This document shows positions 42,335 to 54,279 of a stretch of 64,000 bases of DNA, one piece after another (positions within the stretch are counted from its first letter, which is position 1; each line of letters opens with the position of its first letter). The notes under the pieces are model-generated. The model worked only from the letters and a program-made list of their open reading frames with translations. It was not told where the DNA came from and ran no database searches. Origin of the DNA: Corythucha ciliata (Eukaryota > Arthropoda > Insecta > Hemiptera > Tingidae); contig CM075937.1 of assembly GCA_038030265.1 (NCBI GenBank), forward strand, positions 17,422,001-17,486,000, in the 5' to 3' direction. A program made the position numbers and the translations under genes.

Positions 42335-43225
42335 CCACTGGCCGTGAATTAGCGTTTTTGAGTGCTTTTTCCTCAAATTCATTAGCGAGTTTGAGCGCTG
42401 TTTCTTAATTTTAGCTTTGAGTGAGAGATTTTTTCAAAATTACATATTGCGTATTAGCGCTTTTTAAAAATGATAGCCACGGAATGGCCCCAAGACTAGT
42501 AAATTAGTTATTTTTCTCAATTTTAGCCTGAATATTGCATCGAGAGACCACGAATGAGCCCTTTCTCTCAATTTCAGCCGCGAATTCTTTCTTCTTTCAT
42601 AAGCTATTAGCTGCGCACCGAGTCTTTTTTTTCACGTTTCTATACTTACATCCATGAACATCTTACCACAAAATCCCATTTTCCATCCCTAAACTTCGAT
42701 TATCAGCCCCCCTCCCTCGCCACTACTGTTCGTAAACAGGAATTCGTGTCTGAAATAAAGAAAAAAAAAACATTATTTAACGCTACGTAATAAAGAATAT
42801 TTCTAATTCTAGTTTATTCAGAGACTAGGGCCACACAGAGATTTCGAGCTCAGTCCCCGGGTGGTATAGGTCCACCAGTGGCTACGAATAAGCGTTTTTC
42901 AGTATTTTAGCCTTCGCCGGGAATTTTTGCTGGGTATGAGCGTTTTTCCCCAAATTTTAGCTGTGAATGGTCATCATTTTTAAAAATTTTATCTGCCGAA
43001 TAAATAGCCGCGCGAATTAACGCTTTCCTTTAATATTAGTCACGAAGTGACATCCAGAAACAACGAATTTACTTTTTATCAATTTTGGAGCCGCAAAAAC
43101 TGGATTTTTTTCAATGTTAGCCACGAAAAAACGATATTTTTACTTTTAGCAGTGAATTCGTGCTTTTTCTTAATTATTAGTTGCGATTCAGCACTGTTTC
43201 AAAATAGTTATCCCGTGAATTGGCG
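42335..43225 (+). repeat. Family A array (T-rich)
   Basis: The array is split by a spacer at 42620-42880 that ends in GGTCCACCAGTGG, a relative of the border at 42334. 43225-43690 is spacer with a C-run at 43581 and GGGGATCCGCCTATGCG, another terminus-like sequence. Confidence 0.75.
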
Positions 43226-43689
43226 AGGAGGTGGCTCGAAATCAAACAAAATTTGCGTGTCTTGCTCTTTAAAAAACAGATTTTCAGATTTGGCTCACTC
43301 CAATACCGTTTTTTTTTACGACGGTCATAAAAGCCAACATTTGAACACCCTTCCGCTCAGTGTGCTCCAGCAAAAATTACCGTTATTTGATGTACGTGAA
43401 TAGAAGCACTTCTATCGGAACCGAAGAAATTTTGCAGCACTTTGCCAAAATCTCAAGCAATTTGGAATTTGCGCTATCTTGATTTTTTTGTGATTTAATC
43501 TCGCAGGGTTCATGAGAATCATAATGAAATTCGTTGCAGTGCTTTACGATAACATTTGTCATTGAATCGAGTTCCACCAATACCCCCCCCCCCCACATGG
43601 ATTTCGAGTGAAAAACCGCCTCTTCCGTACAGAATGGCTGGGGATCCGCCTATGCGTGGAATAGCAGCCGCCACAGTATTGTAAGGCAA

Positions 43690-44000
43690 AATTGACAGTT
43701 TAAAGCACGAAAATCAGTTTTGAATGTCGAAATTTGCGGTTTGTAGGGTGAAATTGGCAGATTCGAGGAGGAAACAGTCCATTTCGTCGCAAAACTCTGT
43801 CAATGTCGCTCTGAAACAATTTCAATTCAATTTCGTTCTAGAATCATTCAAAACTTTCAATTTCTTCTTTTAGACCTTGAACTTGAAACTGTCAATTTAG
43901 TCCTGGAAACTACCAATGGACATTTATCCCAGAAACAGTCAATTCCTTTCTGGAAAGCTGTCCATTTTGGCAAGGAAATTGTAAATTTCATCCAGCCACT
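43690..44000. repeat. Family E array with flip
   Basis: The first units (AAATTGACAGTTTAAAGCAC) are followed after about 43790 by the opposite strand of the family (AAACTGTCAATTTAGTCCTG). Confidence 0.7.
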
Positions 44001-44349
44001 TTTTGGATAAATCTCCTCTGTGGACTAACTCCAAGCCCATTATTTTATATTCTTAAAATACGAAAGAACAAAAGTTACCACTCAACAAGGGGGACAATCA
44101 TCTTATTTAAAACAATATTCGAAAGCGAATGATTATAGGGTTGTGGGGTGTGACGGGAGATAGACGCCGTGAGGCGTCACAGTTGGGGGGGGGGGGTTTC
44201 TGGGCCGGCCTAGAACTGTCTGGGCCATCACCTTTACGTGGCCTATATGGTCCCTATTATTTGTATTTTTACTTTTACTTTACGATTTTACATTACGATG
44301 ACGTCTTGGCCCGAGGCACCCTGCGAGGCTCACAACAAGCAACCCCGGT

Positions 44350-44465
44350 TAAGGTAACTATACAACCGAGTGAGCCCATCCAGCATTTTGGGGTAGATAA
44401 AGTTGCTATTTAGTGAGTAGGAGGGGTGCATGGAATTGGAAGTACTATGGAGTGTCCCACGAGGC
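44350..44465. repeat. Dispersed repeat, copy 1
   Basis: TAAGGTAACTATACAACCGA through CCCACGAGGC is about 90% identical to 51232-51346. Outside this segment the two loci differ. It may be part of the 3' end of a retroelement. Two AATAAA signals for the minus strand (44466-44471 and 44486-44491) follow and could serve CDK20. Confidence 0.75.
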
Positions 44466-44712
44466 TTTATTAAATTGATGATAATTTTATTCACCCCAAT
44501 ATGGCCGTGAGCTCACCTTCTCTACTTCGGTATCGACACTCTGAGCATGCGCCCTCTGGGGCATTCGAATAGCGAGCTGCCACACACTATTGATACCCAG
44601 GCTAAAGGCATTCCGACGTAATCAGTGTGGAAGAGATTAATATTGGAGTACAAATGTTGTTATTGCCTCGGTCTAACGGAAGATTCGAGTAATAGCTAAG
44701 TATAATTCTATG

Positions 44713-46116
44713 TTATAACTCATGTTTTTGTTTGGCAACTCGTGGTTGGTTATATTTCATCCCTGGGTAGATATCGATGGAGGATGAAGAGAAATCGAAA
44801 TGTGCGTCATCTTTAATCGACGATCGGTGGTCAACTGGAGGCTTTGGCAGATCGTAAAATGGCGTTGCTTCTGGTTCTGTTTTGAAATATGCGCTGCTGA
44901 GGGCCTTGCAAAAAACGAGAGTGTATAGAATAATAAAAATATGAAACACCACCGCATTGGTTTTACTTCGTCTGGTGTGATTCTTTTCGCGGAGTCATAT
45001 TTGATGAATTCCTTGGCCAGTTGAATTGCCGACGGAGGTAAACCGGCCAAAAGCGTCGACCAGGGCTGGTGTTCAGCGTGGGAGAAGGTGATTTTATTAA
45101 AGTCCGGTAGAAACGTGTGTCCCGGCCAGTTTTCTTCGGTGGGCGAGCCGAGTTTGGATATGACGAGAGCCAATTGGTCGATATCAGTTTCACCCTATAG
45201 ATGGCGAGAAAGAAATATTTTGTCTCTCTTTATATGTTTCACCCACTCAATAACGAATAAATATTCTTCCGTACAGGAAACAATGGTACTCTAGTGAACA
45301 TTTCGACCAGGATGCAACCCGCAGCCCACATGTCAATAGATTCAGTGTAGTGCCTCGAGCCGTATAAAAGTTCCGGCGCTCGGTACCATCGTGTCGCTAC
45401 TTGTTGTGTATATCTTCCACCTTTGACGCTTTCAGCGTCTAGTGGGTCGCGAATAATTGTTCTCGCCTGTCCGAAGTCACCTATTTTCAAAGTGCCATCC
45501 TCGGCTATCAGTAAGTTCGCTGGTTTCAAATCCTATTGGAACAAAATAAAATAATTCTTAAAGACATTTTTGAGGTAGTATGGAAAGGGTGAGCGGGTGT
45601 TAGTTACTCTGTGCATAATATCGTGATGATGCATATAGCTCAAACCCTTGAGCAACATAAACATGTAACTTTTTATGTTTGGTTCGGTCAACGGGGAGCG
45701 TTTGTCGTGAATCATTTCCCACAGTCCTGAAGGCATAAATTCGAACACAAGGACAAAACCCGAACCTTGAGGGAAATGATCCAGAATCTTCATAATCTGA
45801 AATACAACTTATTCTTATTTTTTCCACACATTTTTATCGGACATCAAATACTCACAAACGGTGAACTAAGGGCCTGCATACATTTGATTTCACGTACAAT
45901 TGACCTGGGCAGACCCTCTCCTAATTTTCGGACGAGTATTTTTTTCATAGCGACGGTTTTGTCGTCTTGATAACGTCTCGCTTTTAAAACGCTCCCGTGT
46001 GCCCCTTCGCCAATTTTATCGAGTACTTCGTACCTGAAGCACGTAGAATTATAACCAAATTCCACTAATAAGTTGAAGAATTAAAAAAAAAAATCCATAA
46101 CTCCTTACTTGTTCAT
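44713..46116 (-). CDS. CDK20: Cyclin-dependent kinase 20 (CCRK), six exons, 350 aa
   Basis: Exons on the minus strand: 46116-46109, 46033-45856, 45796-45608, 45532-45275, 45194-44967 and 44904-44713. All introns are GT-AG, 59-80 bp. The first coding exon has only 8 bases (ATGAACAA), giving MNKYEVLDKIGEGAHGSVLK after splicing, close to the N-terminus of animal CDK20. Kinase landmarks: Gly-loop GEGAHG (11-16), Lys33, the cyclin-facing helix with REIK (Glu51), HRDLKPANLL (124-133), DFG (144-146), and activation-loop YTQQVATRWYRAPE with Thr167 as the expected phosphosite. The loop between DFG and Thr167 is slightly longer than in the human protein. The length (human 346) and the C-terminal ITPDE-ALSSAYF block are complete. 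CDK20 phosphorylates ICK/MAK kinases and controls ciliary length and Hedgehog signalling. It lies in unique DNA between array blocks. Confidence 0.93.
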
Positions 46117-46172
46117 TTTTTGTCTTGTTCCGTGGACTTGCTCCTGTTCACGCACTGCTGTTATATCTGCTT

Positions 46173-46190
46173 GGCAACCGATATGGCAAC
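46173..46190 (-). promoter_or_regulatory. Two RFX-like half-sites upstream of CDK20
   Basis: GGCAAC occurs at 46173-46178 and 46185-46190, i.e. GTTGCC twice on the gene strand, 57-74 bases before the ATG. RFX factors bind X-boxes built of such half-sites in ciliary genes, but normally as an inverted pair. The direct arrangement makes this only a candidate. Confidence 0.3.
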
Positions 46191-46780
46191 GCGCAAACAA
46201 AACAAGCGACTGCATTACCAAAGAGAAAAGAAGAAAAGTTGGACTTTTGTGCAGTTCATTTGTTTTTTTTCTTCCGTTATTCAATACTCTGAAGAAAAAA
46301 AATAGTTGTGATGCAAGTTTCTTTGCGTATAACGCGCAAAATTTCAACATTTCATCCTATTCTTACTCCTAAAATTTAATTTCTCGACTCATTTTACTAA
46401 AAACTTGAAACATGAAAAAGCAACAGATTCCTTTGTACTATCATTTCATTTTTTCATGAGGAACTGGATCTGCAATAACCAGAGATCAGAGGAATTGAGG
46501 GTAGTCTTTCCCGGAGAGTTTTCGTGTAAAGCGGGCCGGTATTCAACTAGCAGTTGCAGAGAGAACTGCCTAGATTCGTGAAACACGTGACAATAGCCAT
46601 ATTGTGCATAGCATTGAGTTATGGTGAGAGAAGAGGGGGGTGAACTATGACAATTTATACTAGTGTGGGGGGGGGGGCGTCATATTGGAGCTTGAAAGCC
46701 CTGAAGGAATGAAATTTTACGTATTTTGTTACGTCAATGCTTAGAATTTGAGGATTTTACTCCTTTTAACTTGGGGGTGG
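46191..46780. other. CDK20 upstream region
   Basis: Unique sequence up to about 46600, then a G-run (46667) that introduces the next array. No second promoter or gene was recognised. Confidence 0.4.
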
Positions 46781-46789
46781 TGGACTAGT

Positions 46790-48970
46790 AACATTGAGGT
46801 ATCAATTTCGTGAGTTTGCTCCACTGAAAACCTAAATTTTGCTGATTTGAGACTCGCAGAACAAAATTCTGCGGGTTTTGCTTACTGATAAAGTCAATTT
46901 CGCAGGATTGACTCCCGAAAAACACAATTATTGCGTCATGAAAATCGATACAATAAATTAGAAAAAGCAATTTCACTTTCAATTCTTCGCAAGCTGGTTG
47001 AGCTCTTTTTCGCGCTGACAGAACCCCAGTTCACCGGTAATTCATCGGTTTGGCCTTTTCTAAAGCCAAATTTTTGCGGATCTGGCTCGCCATGAGTCAC
47101 CAGAAACCAATTTCGCGGAGTTGGCTCCCTTTACAGGATTTAACGTCCCACCCCCTGCACCTCATCACCAAATCAAGATACAATTCCCAGCTAGGATCAC
47201 CTGAGAGAGAGAGAGAGAGCAATTTCTTGGTCTTGTTCCTTACAAAAGCCTAATTTCACAGTGTTTGGTCCATTCAAACAGGAATATCATGGAGTTGTCT
47301 CATTCGAAAATAAAAATCAGTTTCGCGGAGCTGGTTATCGGCGAAAAAATCTGAAAAATGGCTCAAAACAAAACAGAACCCCGTAAGTCTGGGAACATTT
47401 TTCGGGTGTTCGGGAAGAGGTCAAAATTGTCCTCTTTTTTGTATTACTTTTTCGGTCTCTACTTGACGTCTGGTATTTCTAACTCGCAACATCTTTCAAG
47501 TTCATCTTCGCATAAAGCTGCGGCGCTTAGCCGCCACGTCCCCAGTCCCCGTTTTGCCTTCGTGGCCCTCATCACACAGTCCTAGAGATCCGGATCTCCT
47601 CTCTAACTCGATTTTATCAGGTTGAACGCCAGGAGCGGAGATCGTAGCGCAAAGTACACTCCCAGAGAAAAATTCAGTGATTTTACCCGTTGAACCTCTC
47701 CCAACACACCGGCATGCCTCCATTTCACTCAAAACTTCCAAATTCAACCCATAACCCAAGAAAATTGTGCAAAAATTAGTCTCACCGTCTGATTAAAACC
47801 AATCATGGGCGTTTGGTAATTTAAAAAACAAAATTTCGTAATTTGGACTCTTGAAAACGTAAATTGGGCGGTATTTCGCTCATTCAAAACTAAACTTAGT
47901 GGATTCGCCTCGTTCAAGTCCCAATTTCGGGTATTTTTCTCCTTCAAAAACCAAAGTTCGTGGGTTTCACTCTATAAAAAACCAATTTCACGGAGTTTTA
48001 CTCTTTCAGAACTCAATTTAGTGAAATGGCGCCTTTAAAACACAATTTCGGTGATTGACGCGTACTCAAAAACCAAATTACTGGGGTTTTGCTCTTTACA
48101 TAATCAGTTTTGCAGGTTTGGTCAATTAAAACATTAATTTCGCAAAAAACGAACAAAAAAATAAATAAATAAATAAACACTTTCGTAATTTTTGCTTTTT
48201 CAAATTGCAGTTTTGCTGGAGATTTTCACTCTTCCACGAATTCGGCACCTAGAAACAAAATTTCACTAATTTTAGTTATGATGTACACCAATTAATTTTG
48301 CTGAATTTCTCGCTTTCAAATGCCAAATTACGTGGGGCATGCTCTTTAATTAACCAATTTTATGAACTTTTGCTGTTTCAGAACACAATTTCGTGGACTT
48401 CGCTCCTTTAAATTCCGATTTGGGAGGATTTAACTGAGATCGCTTTCAAGCATAACCAATATCGCGGATTTCACTTCTCCAACCCTCAATTTCACTAATT
48501 TTTGCTATTTCAAACCCTAATTTCACCTATTTTTATTTTTTAAAACAAATTTCGTTTCCTTAGCTTGTTGGAAAATAAATGTCGCAAATTTAGCTAGTTC
48601 GAAAAACAAAAAATGTTGCTCTTTCAAAAAACAAATTCATCAATTTGGCTCGCTGAAACCATAAAATGTTGACATTTTGGCTCTCACAGACCCATGTTTC
48701 CCAGGCTTCCTCTTTTTCAAAACCTAATTCGCGGATTTGGCTCATTCAAAAACCATAATTTCATAGTTTTAGCTCTTTCAAACCCCAGTTTCGTGGATTT
48801 CGTTCTTTCAAAACTCAATTTCCTATCTGAAATGCCAAAGTGGTCGTGTGGGCGGGCCTCCTGTAACATCTAACAGATTCTACTATTGTCCTACTTTTCG
48901 TACAAGGCGTGGTTTCGTCCTCGGAAACTACTTTTACAGCTGGTCACCCTATGTAGGAGCGGGCTCATAA
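46790..48970 (+). repeat. Long family B array with tail shared with 23.6 kb
   Basis: About 70 units of AATTTCGCGGATTTGGCTC plus TTTCAAAACC extend to about 48840, interrupted at 47350-47740 by non-repetitive DNA. The end (TCGGAAACTACTTTTACAGC, GGTCACCC, CTATGT) matches the tail at 23.6 kb. A (GA)n tract lies at 47203-47219. Confidence 0.8.
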
Positions 48971-49740
48971 TGCCACGTTTGGCTCAGAAAACTTTAATAA
49001 AATTGTCATAGAATACGCCGACCATCCACGTTTTTGGTGGAAATGTCCAAAATACCAAAAATGGACGTATTGGCGCGTATCTTCAAGTTGAAAGGGGCAT
49101 CCGTGTGATATGCCGGGGCGATTTTTATCGCTTTGACTGGTTTTCCGGGGCCCTACGAATTAGCCACGTGTTAATCAGCCCTGATGACCGGGAAAAATCC
49201 TCGACGTAAGTTGCCCCCACTGTTTCACGGTGAAGAGGACAAATTCACCAGCAATGACAACACGAAACACTCGTTTTTGGCCACTTTGAGGGACTCTGAC
49301 GGCCCATGAGGTGTGCTCAGGCCGAAAACTGCTTCCTTTTGTCATCAGCATGATTTATTTATTTTCAGATAACACGATGGATCGCAGATGTCGTGTGGGG
49401 ACGGGGGAGCTTACGATCCTGCACCTCCTCAAGGGCGGACAAATTGAGTTCCGTTAAATTCCATATGCTCTCCCCCCCCCCATCTAACTATCAGTGAGGC
49501 GTAAAAACTGTAAAGGCGACCGAAAGCGAAGTCTTGGCGACGAAATCGTCCTCTGAGTGATACGATGAAGCAGTCGAATGTGGCGACAGGCCGTCAAGAG
49601 ATGGCTCATCGGCTGGATCGCCCCCTCTAAGGACCCAGTTCCACGTGACCCCACCAATCAACACACATAAGGAGAGCTCTCAGAAAGAGCTTGGCATAGG
49701 CAGCCGGCATCCGTGGTACCGAACCCCTCAAAATTAGTTT
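48971..49740. other. Spacer without recognised gene
   Basis: GC-richer than the arrays. There is a C-run at 49473. No reading frame has a known motif. Confidence 0.4.
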
Positions 49741-49965
49741 TTTGAAGCGCCAAAACAGGAAACATCTTTTTATGTTGTGCGTCAAGACGGTGAAATTGGG
49801 TTTTGAGTGAAACAAATCTACAATGTTGTTTTTCTGAAAGAACGAAACCCCCCCCCCCAAAAAAAACGGTATTTTGAAGAGCACGAAATTGATTTTTGGA
49901 AGAGCCAGGCCCACAAAATTGATTTAATAAAGATCGAAACCCTTAAATTTGAGTTTTGAAAAGAA
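49741..49965 (-). repeat. Family B array (inverted), short
   Basis: Units such as GAAATTGATTTTTGGAAGAG and CCCACAAAATTG are present. There is a C-run followed by an A-run at 49850-49866. Confidence 0.65.
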
Positions 49966-50009
49966 TCTTCCAGCGCCAAAGCGCGTTCCCATGTGCAAAT
50001 TTTTTCGTA

Positions 50010-50600
50010 TCAGGTCGAGCACTGGTGCAACCGTAGGCGAGTCAAGGTGAATCCGACCAAGTCCCAGATGGTTTAATTTACGTACATTAGAAAAGTATCG
50101 TCTCGACTCTAACTCTCCAAAGAGCAGAAATGCCTTATTCCGACGAAACTAAGTATCTAGGCTTGGTACCTGACGCTAGGCTCACATGGAAACCTCATAT
50201 AACTGCAGTTGTCCAGAAATTGAGATCCCGCATGCATATGCTAAAACATTTAGGTATTAACTAGCCCTAGCCTCGCCCTGCACACGAAAAAAGCAATATA
50301 ACATATCTTTGATCAGACCGGTTTGGCAGTATGGCTGTGCTCTCTGGGCCTCGGCCTCCGAATCCCAAATCAAGAGAGTTCAAACAGTCCAAAATAGAAT
50401 CCTGCGCCGAATCACTGGTGCCCCATGGTACATGTGAAACCGCACCCTTCACGTGGATCTAGGTATACCTGAGGTACGCGAGTCCTTAGGTTTGATTGTA
50501 CTCTCGTCATCATGAGAGACTCAGGGATCACCCGAACGATCTCTTTAAAGAGAAGTTTGCGCACCAACCGGCACCCCGATCACAGTGAAGGCTGAAGCGA
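50010..50600 (+). pseudogene. Jockey-like reverse transcriptase C-terminal relic
   Basis: Translation in shifting frames gives VKVNPTKSQMV (stop), then ETKYLGLVPDARLTWKPHI, then SLIRPVWQYGCALWASAS, QTVQNRILRRITGAPWYM (stop) and LHVDLGIPEVRES. These are the successive conserved blocks downstream of the RT palm in Jockey-group LINEs. At least three stops and two frameshifts are present, so it is long dead. It is clearly a different family from the RT at 1.6-2.9 kb. Confidence 0.8.
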
Positions 50601-50639
50601 AAGCGGCATAGCGATCTGCTTATTTCATAAAATAATTAT

Positions 50640-51231
50640 TAATTAGCGTAACCCATCACTGGATGCTGCCATATGAGAATGTGCCATTATGATCAGTATA
50701 CCCCTAAGCATCCCCGCAGCGCGAAACTGTCTCCTTACAACTAAGGCCTAAGCACGAAGATTCCTAGCCTTCGCGAATGCATGGTTTCACCAACGAGGCG
50801 CAGGCCCCAACCTGACACGCACCGGCGACCCCACAACATCCGACCAGCAACAGTCGCAGCCCGATACCCAAGACTCCGACTCTTAGCCGACTTCATCAAG
50901 CGCCCCCCCCCCTCTCACCGCGTGAAATCCACCCTATCACCACCTACAGCGATAAACAGGAGTAACAGCAACCAGAAAGTAAAAGTCGAGTCCTCAACAC
51001 TCGGGTATCACTCCTCGTCCCCACCTTACCACCTGTAAAACTTCCCACCGCCAAACGGTCCACTCCGTTAACGTGTCAGCCTTGACCAGCGGGCACGGCT
51101 GCAGGACGAGGATAACCAGGACTTGCGCGTGCCGGGTCAATTCCCGGCCGTCCAATCAGGCTAACACCTGGTTATGTGCCTTTCAAGGCATCAAGCCAGG
51201 GCGGGAAGAAGGCACAATCCTAGTATACCCC
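50640..51231. other. GC-rich segment, probably retroelement-derived
   Basis: This is the most GC-rich 600 bases in the window, directly after the Jockey relic. The 85-codon frame 50781-51038 is rich in Pro, Arg and Ser without a known domain. It could be the start of another LINE copy, but I cannot show it. Confidence 0.3.
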
Positions 51232-51346
51232 TAAGGTAACTGTACAACCGAGTGAGCCCATCCAGCATTTTGGGTTAGATTAAATTGATATTTAATGGGT
51301 AGGAGGGGTGCATGGAAGTGGAAGCCCATGGAGTGTCCCACGAGGC
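51232..51346. repeat. Dispersed repeat, copy 2
   Basis: This is the partner of 44350-44465 (CAACCGAGTGAGCCCATCCA, GGGTAGGAGGGGTGCATGG). It ends at CCCACGAGGC as copy 1 does. Confidence 0.75.
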
Positions 51347-51469
51347 ATTTGAGGCGAGCCCAAAATATTATCTAGAATTGACCCGTCAACTGAATTCTAT
51401 AGGTCGAAAGGCAGTCGCTAAGCAAGCGAGTCAGCTGGGTTTCCTAAGGAAGTTAATTGTGAACAAGTA

Positions 51470-51665
51470 GTGATGAGCAAGAATGGTCTTGGCTCCTGCA
51501 GTCTCGCAAGAATCTTGCAGCAAGAACAAGACCAAGACTTGATTGTGGATGCAACACCAAGACCGAGACTTACCCTGCTAGAATAAGACTTTCTGTAAGA
51601 CTCCGGGAATGTGTCTTGCGCAAGAACAAGAGTCTTGTGAAAAACTCTTGCAATTCTGGCAAAAA
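51470..51665. repeat. CAAGACCAAGAC-rich dispersed repeat, copy 1
   Basis: Starts near TAGTGATGAGCAAGA and contains repeated CAAGAACAAGACCAAGACTT and its complement TCTTGCAAGA-type motifs. It is related to 56635-56765, which shares GATTGTG, ATGCAA and CCAAGACTTGA. It may be a MITE with self-complementary ends. Confidence 0.6.
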
Positions 51666-51844
51666 AAAAGATGGGAATGATTTTTAAGAAAAGCTAGCCT
51701 GTTTGACGGGAAAAGGGAGAGTGCTCTGAAGACGCTTATTGGGCGAAGAGCGCACTCACAGGCAAAACATGTTGTATCCCCGCACATTCTCTCTCGTCGT
51801 AAAAGCGATTCGCGATCCACAATTCTATCCTTCATAGGCGGATC

Positions 51845-52246
51845 TTAAGGGGGAGTTGTACATTTGTTTCCCCGACCCCCCTCCAATGATGCTTCGCCTA
51901 TTCCGCGTTACGGATATTACCGCCGTATTTCTGCACCAATCCTGGACTTCAAGGGCTCATTTAAATCTTCAGAAAATTCCGCACAACCGTACGATCTTGC
52001 TTTCGTAAATAAGTCATCGAAAGCGTGTGAATTTTCAAGGTAAAAGTTTATGTGCGTTTTACAGTTATTTTAGGGATGAAATATGAAAAAGGAACATCGT
52101 ACGTTTGTGAGGAATTTCCTGAAGATTCAAATGAGCCCTTGAAGTCCAGGATTGGTGCATAAATACAGCGGAAATTTACGTAACGCGGAGTAGGCGAGGT
52201 ATGATTGGAGGGGCGTCGAGGAAACACATGTACAACTCCCCCTTAA
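51845..52246. mobile_element. 402-bp palindromic element bounded by TTAA
   Basis: The left arm TTAAGGGGGAGTTGTACA and about 130 further bases (CGCCTATTCCGCGTTACG, TGCACCAATCCTGGACTTCA, AAGGGCTCATTTAAATCTTC) return as the reverse complement in the right arm ending TTAA at 52243-52246. The spacer is about 100 bp. TTAA at both borders is the target used by piggyBac transposases. A GGCGGAT terminus-like piece lies just left (51836-51842), so hAT origin is not excluded. A diverged one-armed copy is at 30223. Confidence 0.75.
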
Positions 52247-52389
52247 GTACCCAGCCCAGGGCCATTGTTTCTCGAAACTCTAGGCGTTTCTCCTTGTCGG
52301 TAAACCACGCCGAATTTTACCTTATCTAGATGTCGTTAGATAGATACAAAGAGTAATTTTTAATTAAAGTGATAAATTAATTACTGGTG

Positions 52390-54110
52390 TAGTGGCATAG
52401 GTAGGAATTTGTCCTGAGGGGATCGGATTGAAATCTCGTAAGAGTGAGGGGTGGGGGGTAATTTCACATTTCAGTCATCATTCCACCCAGCCAGCACACT
52501 CTTGAATCTGGACATCTTGCTGGCCTCATCATAGCCTCAATCTCTCAGTTAAGGGCGATTTTTGGACTCTACCCGCATATTAGCGCTTTTCTCAATTTTG
52601 GCCGAGTGTATCGTTCTTCTCAATTTCAGCCGCAGATTAGCGGTTTTGCCCCTGCCCCTCCCATAACCATGAATTTACCAATTTTCTCAACTTTAGCAGC
52701 TAAGTATCGTTTTTATCCCGTGAGCGATGTTTCTTAATTATCCACGAGTTTTGGCGTTTTCCTCGATTTTAGCAGCATATTACCGATTTTTAAAATTTTT
52801 ATACCAGGGGATTAGCAGTTTTCTCGGTTTCAGCCGGAAATTAACGTTTTTCTCAAGTGTTTTCCTCCATATTAGCCGCAAAATAGGGAGACTTTTCACG
52901 AATTAGGATTTTTTTGGTTCACCATACGCAATGTATGAGCGATTTTTCTCAGTTTACTAGCGAATTAGCGGTTTCTTCACCTATAGCCACAAATTGGCGC
53001 TTTTCTTCAATATCAACCTGAAAAGTTGCCTTCAGAATCCGCGAATTGGCGTATATTCAGTTTTTGGAGCAAATTAGGATTTTTTCTATTTCAACCACGA
53101 ATGAGCGCTTTTTTAAAATTGTAGCGGCGACGCGTCGTAGCGTTTCAAACCAGTGAATTAGCGAATTTTCTCAATTTCAGTCACAAATTGGTGCAATTTT
53201 AACTGAAAATTAGCCACGAATATGCAATTTTCTAATTTTTTAGGCTTAAAGTTAACCTTTCTCTTGATTTTGACCAGACTGATTATTTTATTTTCTAAAT
53301 ATTACCCGCAAATTAGCGGTTTATCACATTTTACCACCGCATTAGCAATTTTATAAAACTTTTATAGGTATAGATTATTGCTTCTTTTCAGTTCTGGCCG
53401 TGAATTAGCGTATTTTTTAACATTGTATTTTAGCCATGCATGAAATTTGCCATTTTTCTGAATTTTAGCCACAAAAATGCCTTCAGGAGGTGCGAATTTA
53501 AATTATAAATGTATTTTATTTTTTCAAACCAAAAAAATTACATCTATCCATCCATTTCTGTCAAAAAATCATCACTTTTAAAATATAAATTCCACGACAC
53601 TTAATTCGAGAATTAGTGATGTTTCTCAATTTTAGCTGCGAATTTTCGCTTTTTCTAAATTTTAGCTGCGTGGTAGCGTCTCCAACCCGTGCATTACCTA
53701 CCGAGTTTTGTCAATTTTTGCCAAGAATTGGCGTTTGAATTAGCACTTTTCCATAATTTGAACCGAAAATTAACGTTTTTCTTAACTTTAGCTGCGCTAA
53801 TTGGTGATTTTTTCAATTTTTGCCGCTAATTAGTGATTTTCTTCATTTTGTGTCCGCGAATTAACGTTTTTCCATATCTTTATATCTGCAAATTGCAAAT
53901 TAGCGATTTTTTCCAATTTCAGCTGTGAAATAGTGTTTCGTGCTAATTTTGCGGTCATTCAGCATCCTATTCCCTTTTTACGCGAAGGGGCGATTTTACG
54001 CCATTTCAGTTGTGAATTTGCCATTTTTATTCAATTTTAACCTGAAAGCATCTTTTATTTGTCAATATTGTAGCGTGTTTTCTCAACTTTAACCGCGGGG
54101 TTTGCCGAAA
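52390..54110 (+). repeat. Family A array (T-rich) with G-rich head
   Basis: The head TAGTGGCATAGGTAGGAATT and a G-rich segment (52394-52470) resemble an element terminus. From about 52550 family A units continue to 54110, where the MULE-like element begins. The sequence 53500-53560 is a short non-repetitive break. Confidence 0.8.
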
Positions 54111-54177
54111 TACAACACTTTTGCGTTGATTTCCACAATTTATGTAGAATGGCCTTCATGTACCGCGAATCGGCAAT

Positions 54178-54279
54178 CGTCAACCTCCGTGCCGCAATGC
54201 ACAAACTCCGTGCGAGCCTCAGAAGGGTCATGTACCGTTTCCGTGCGTCTATGAAATGACACATGTACAATCTCCGTGC
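54178..54279. repeat. Tandem subterminal repeats of the MULE-like element
   Basis: Four copies of a (GTACAA)nTCCGTGC motif end at 54192, 54213, 54246 and 54279; the last two spacings are 33 bases. The copy TGTACAATCTCCGTGC (54264-54279) is the inverted counterpart of GCACGGAATTTGTACA at 55838-55853. Confidence 0.65.

Noticed and set aside
46105..46372. Frames on both strands upstream of CDK20
   Set aside because: They overlap the tiny first exon and the promoter region in other frames, and show no similarity to known proteins.
50781..51038. 85-codon Pro/Arg-rich frame
   Set aside because: Composition follows the local GC-rich DNA; no recognisable domain. Kept only as a possible retroelement-derived segment.
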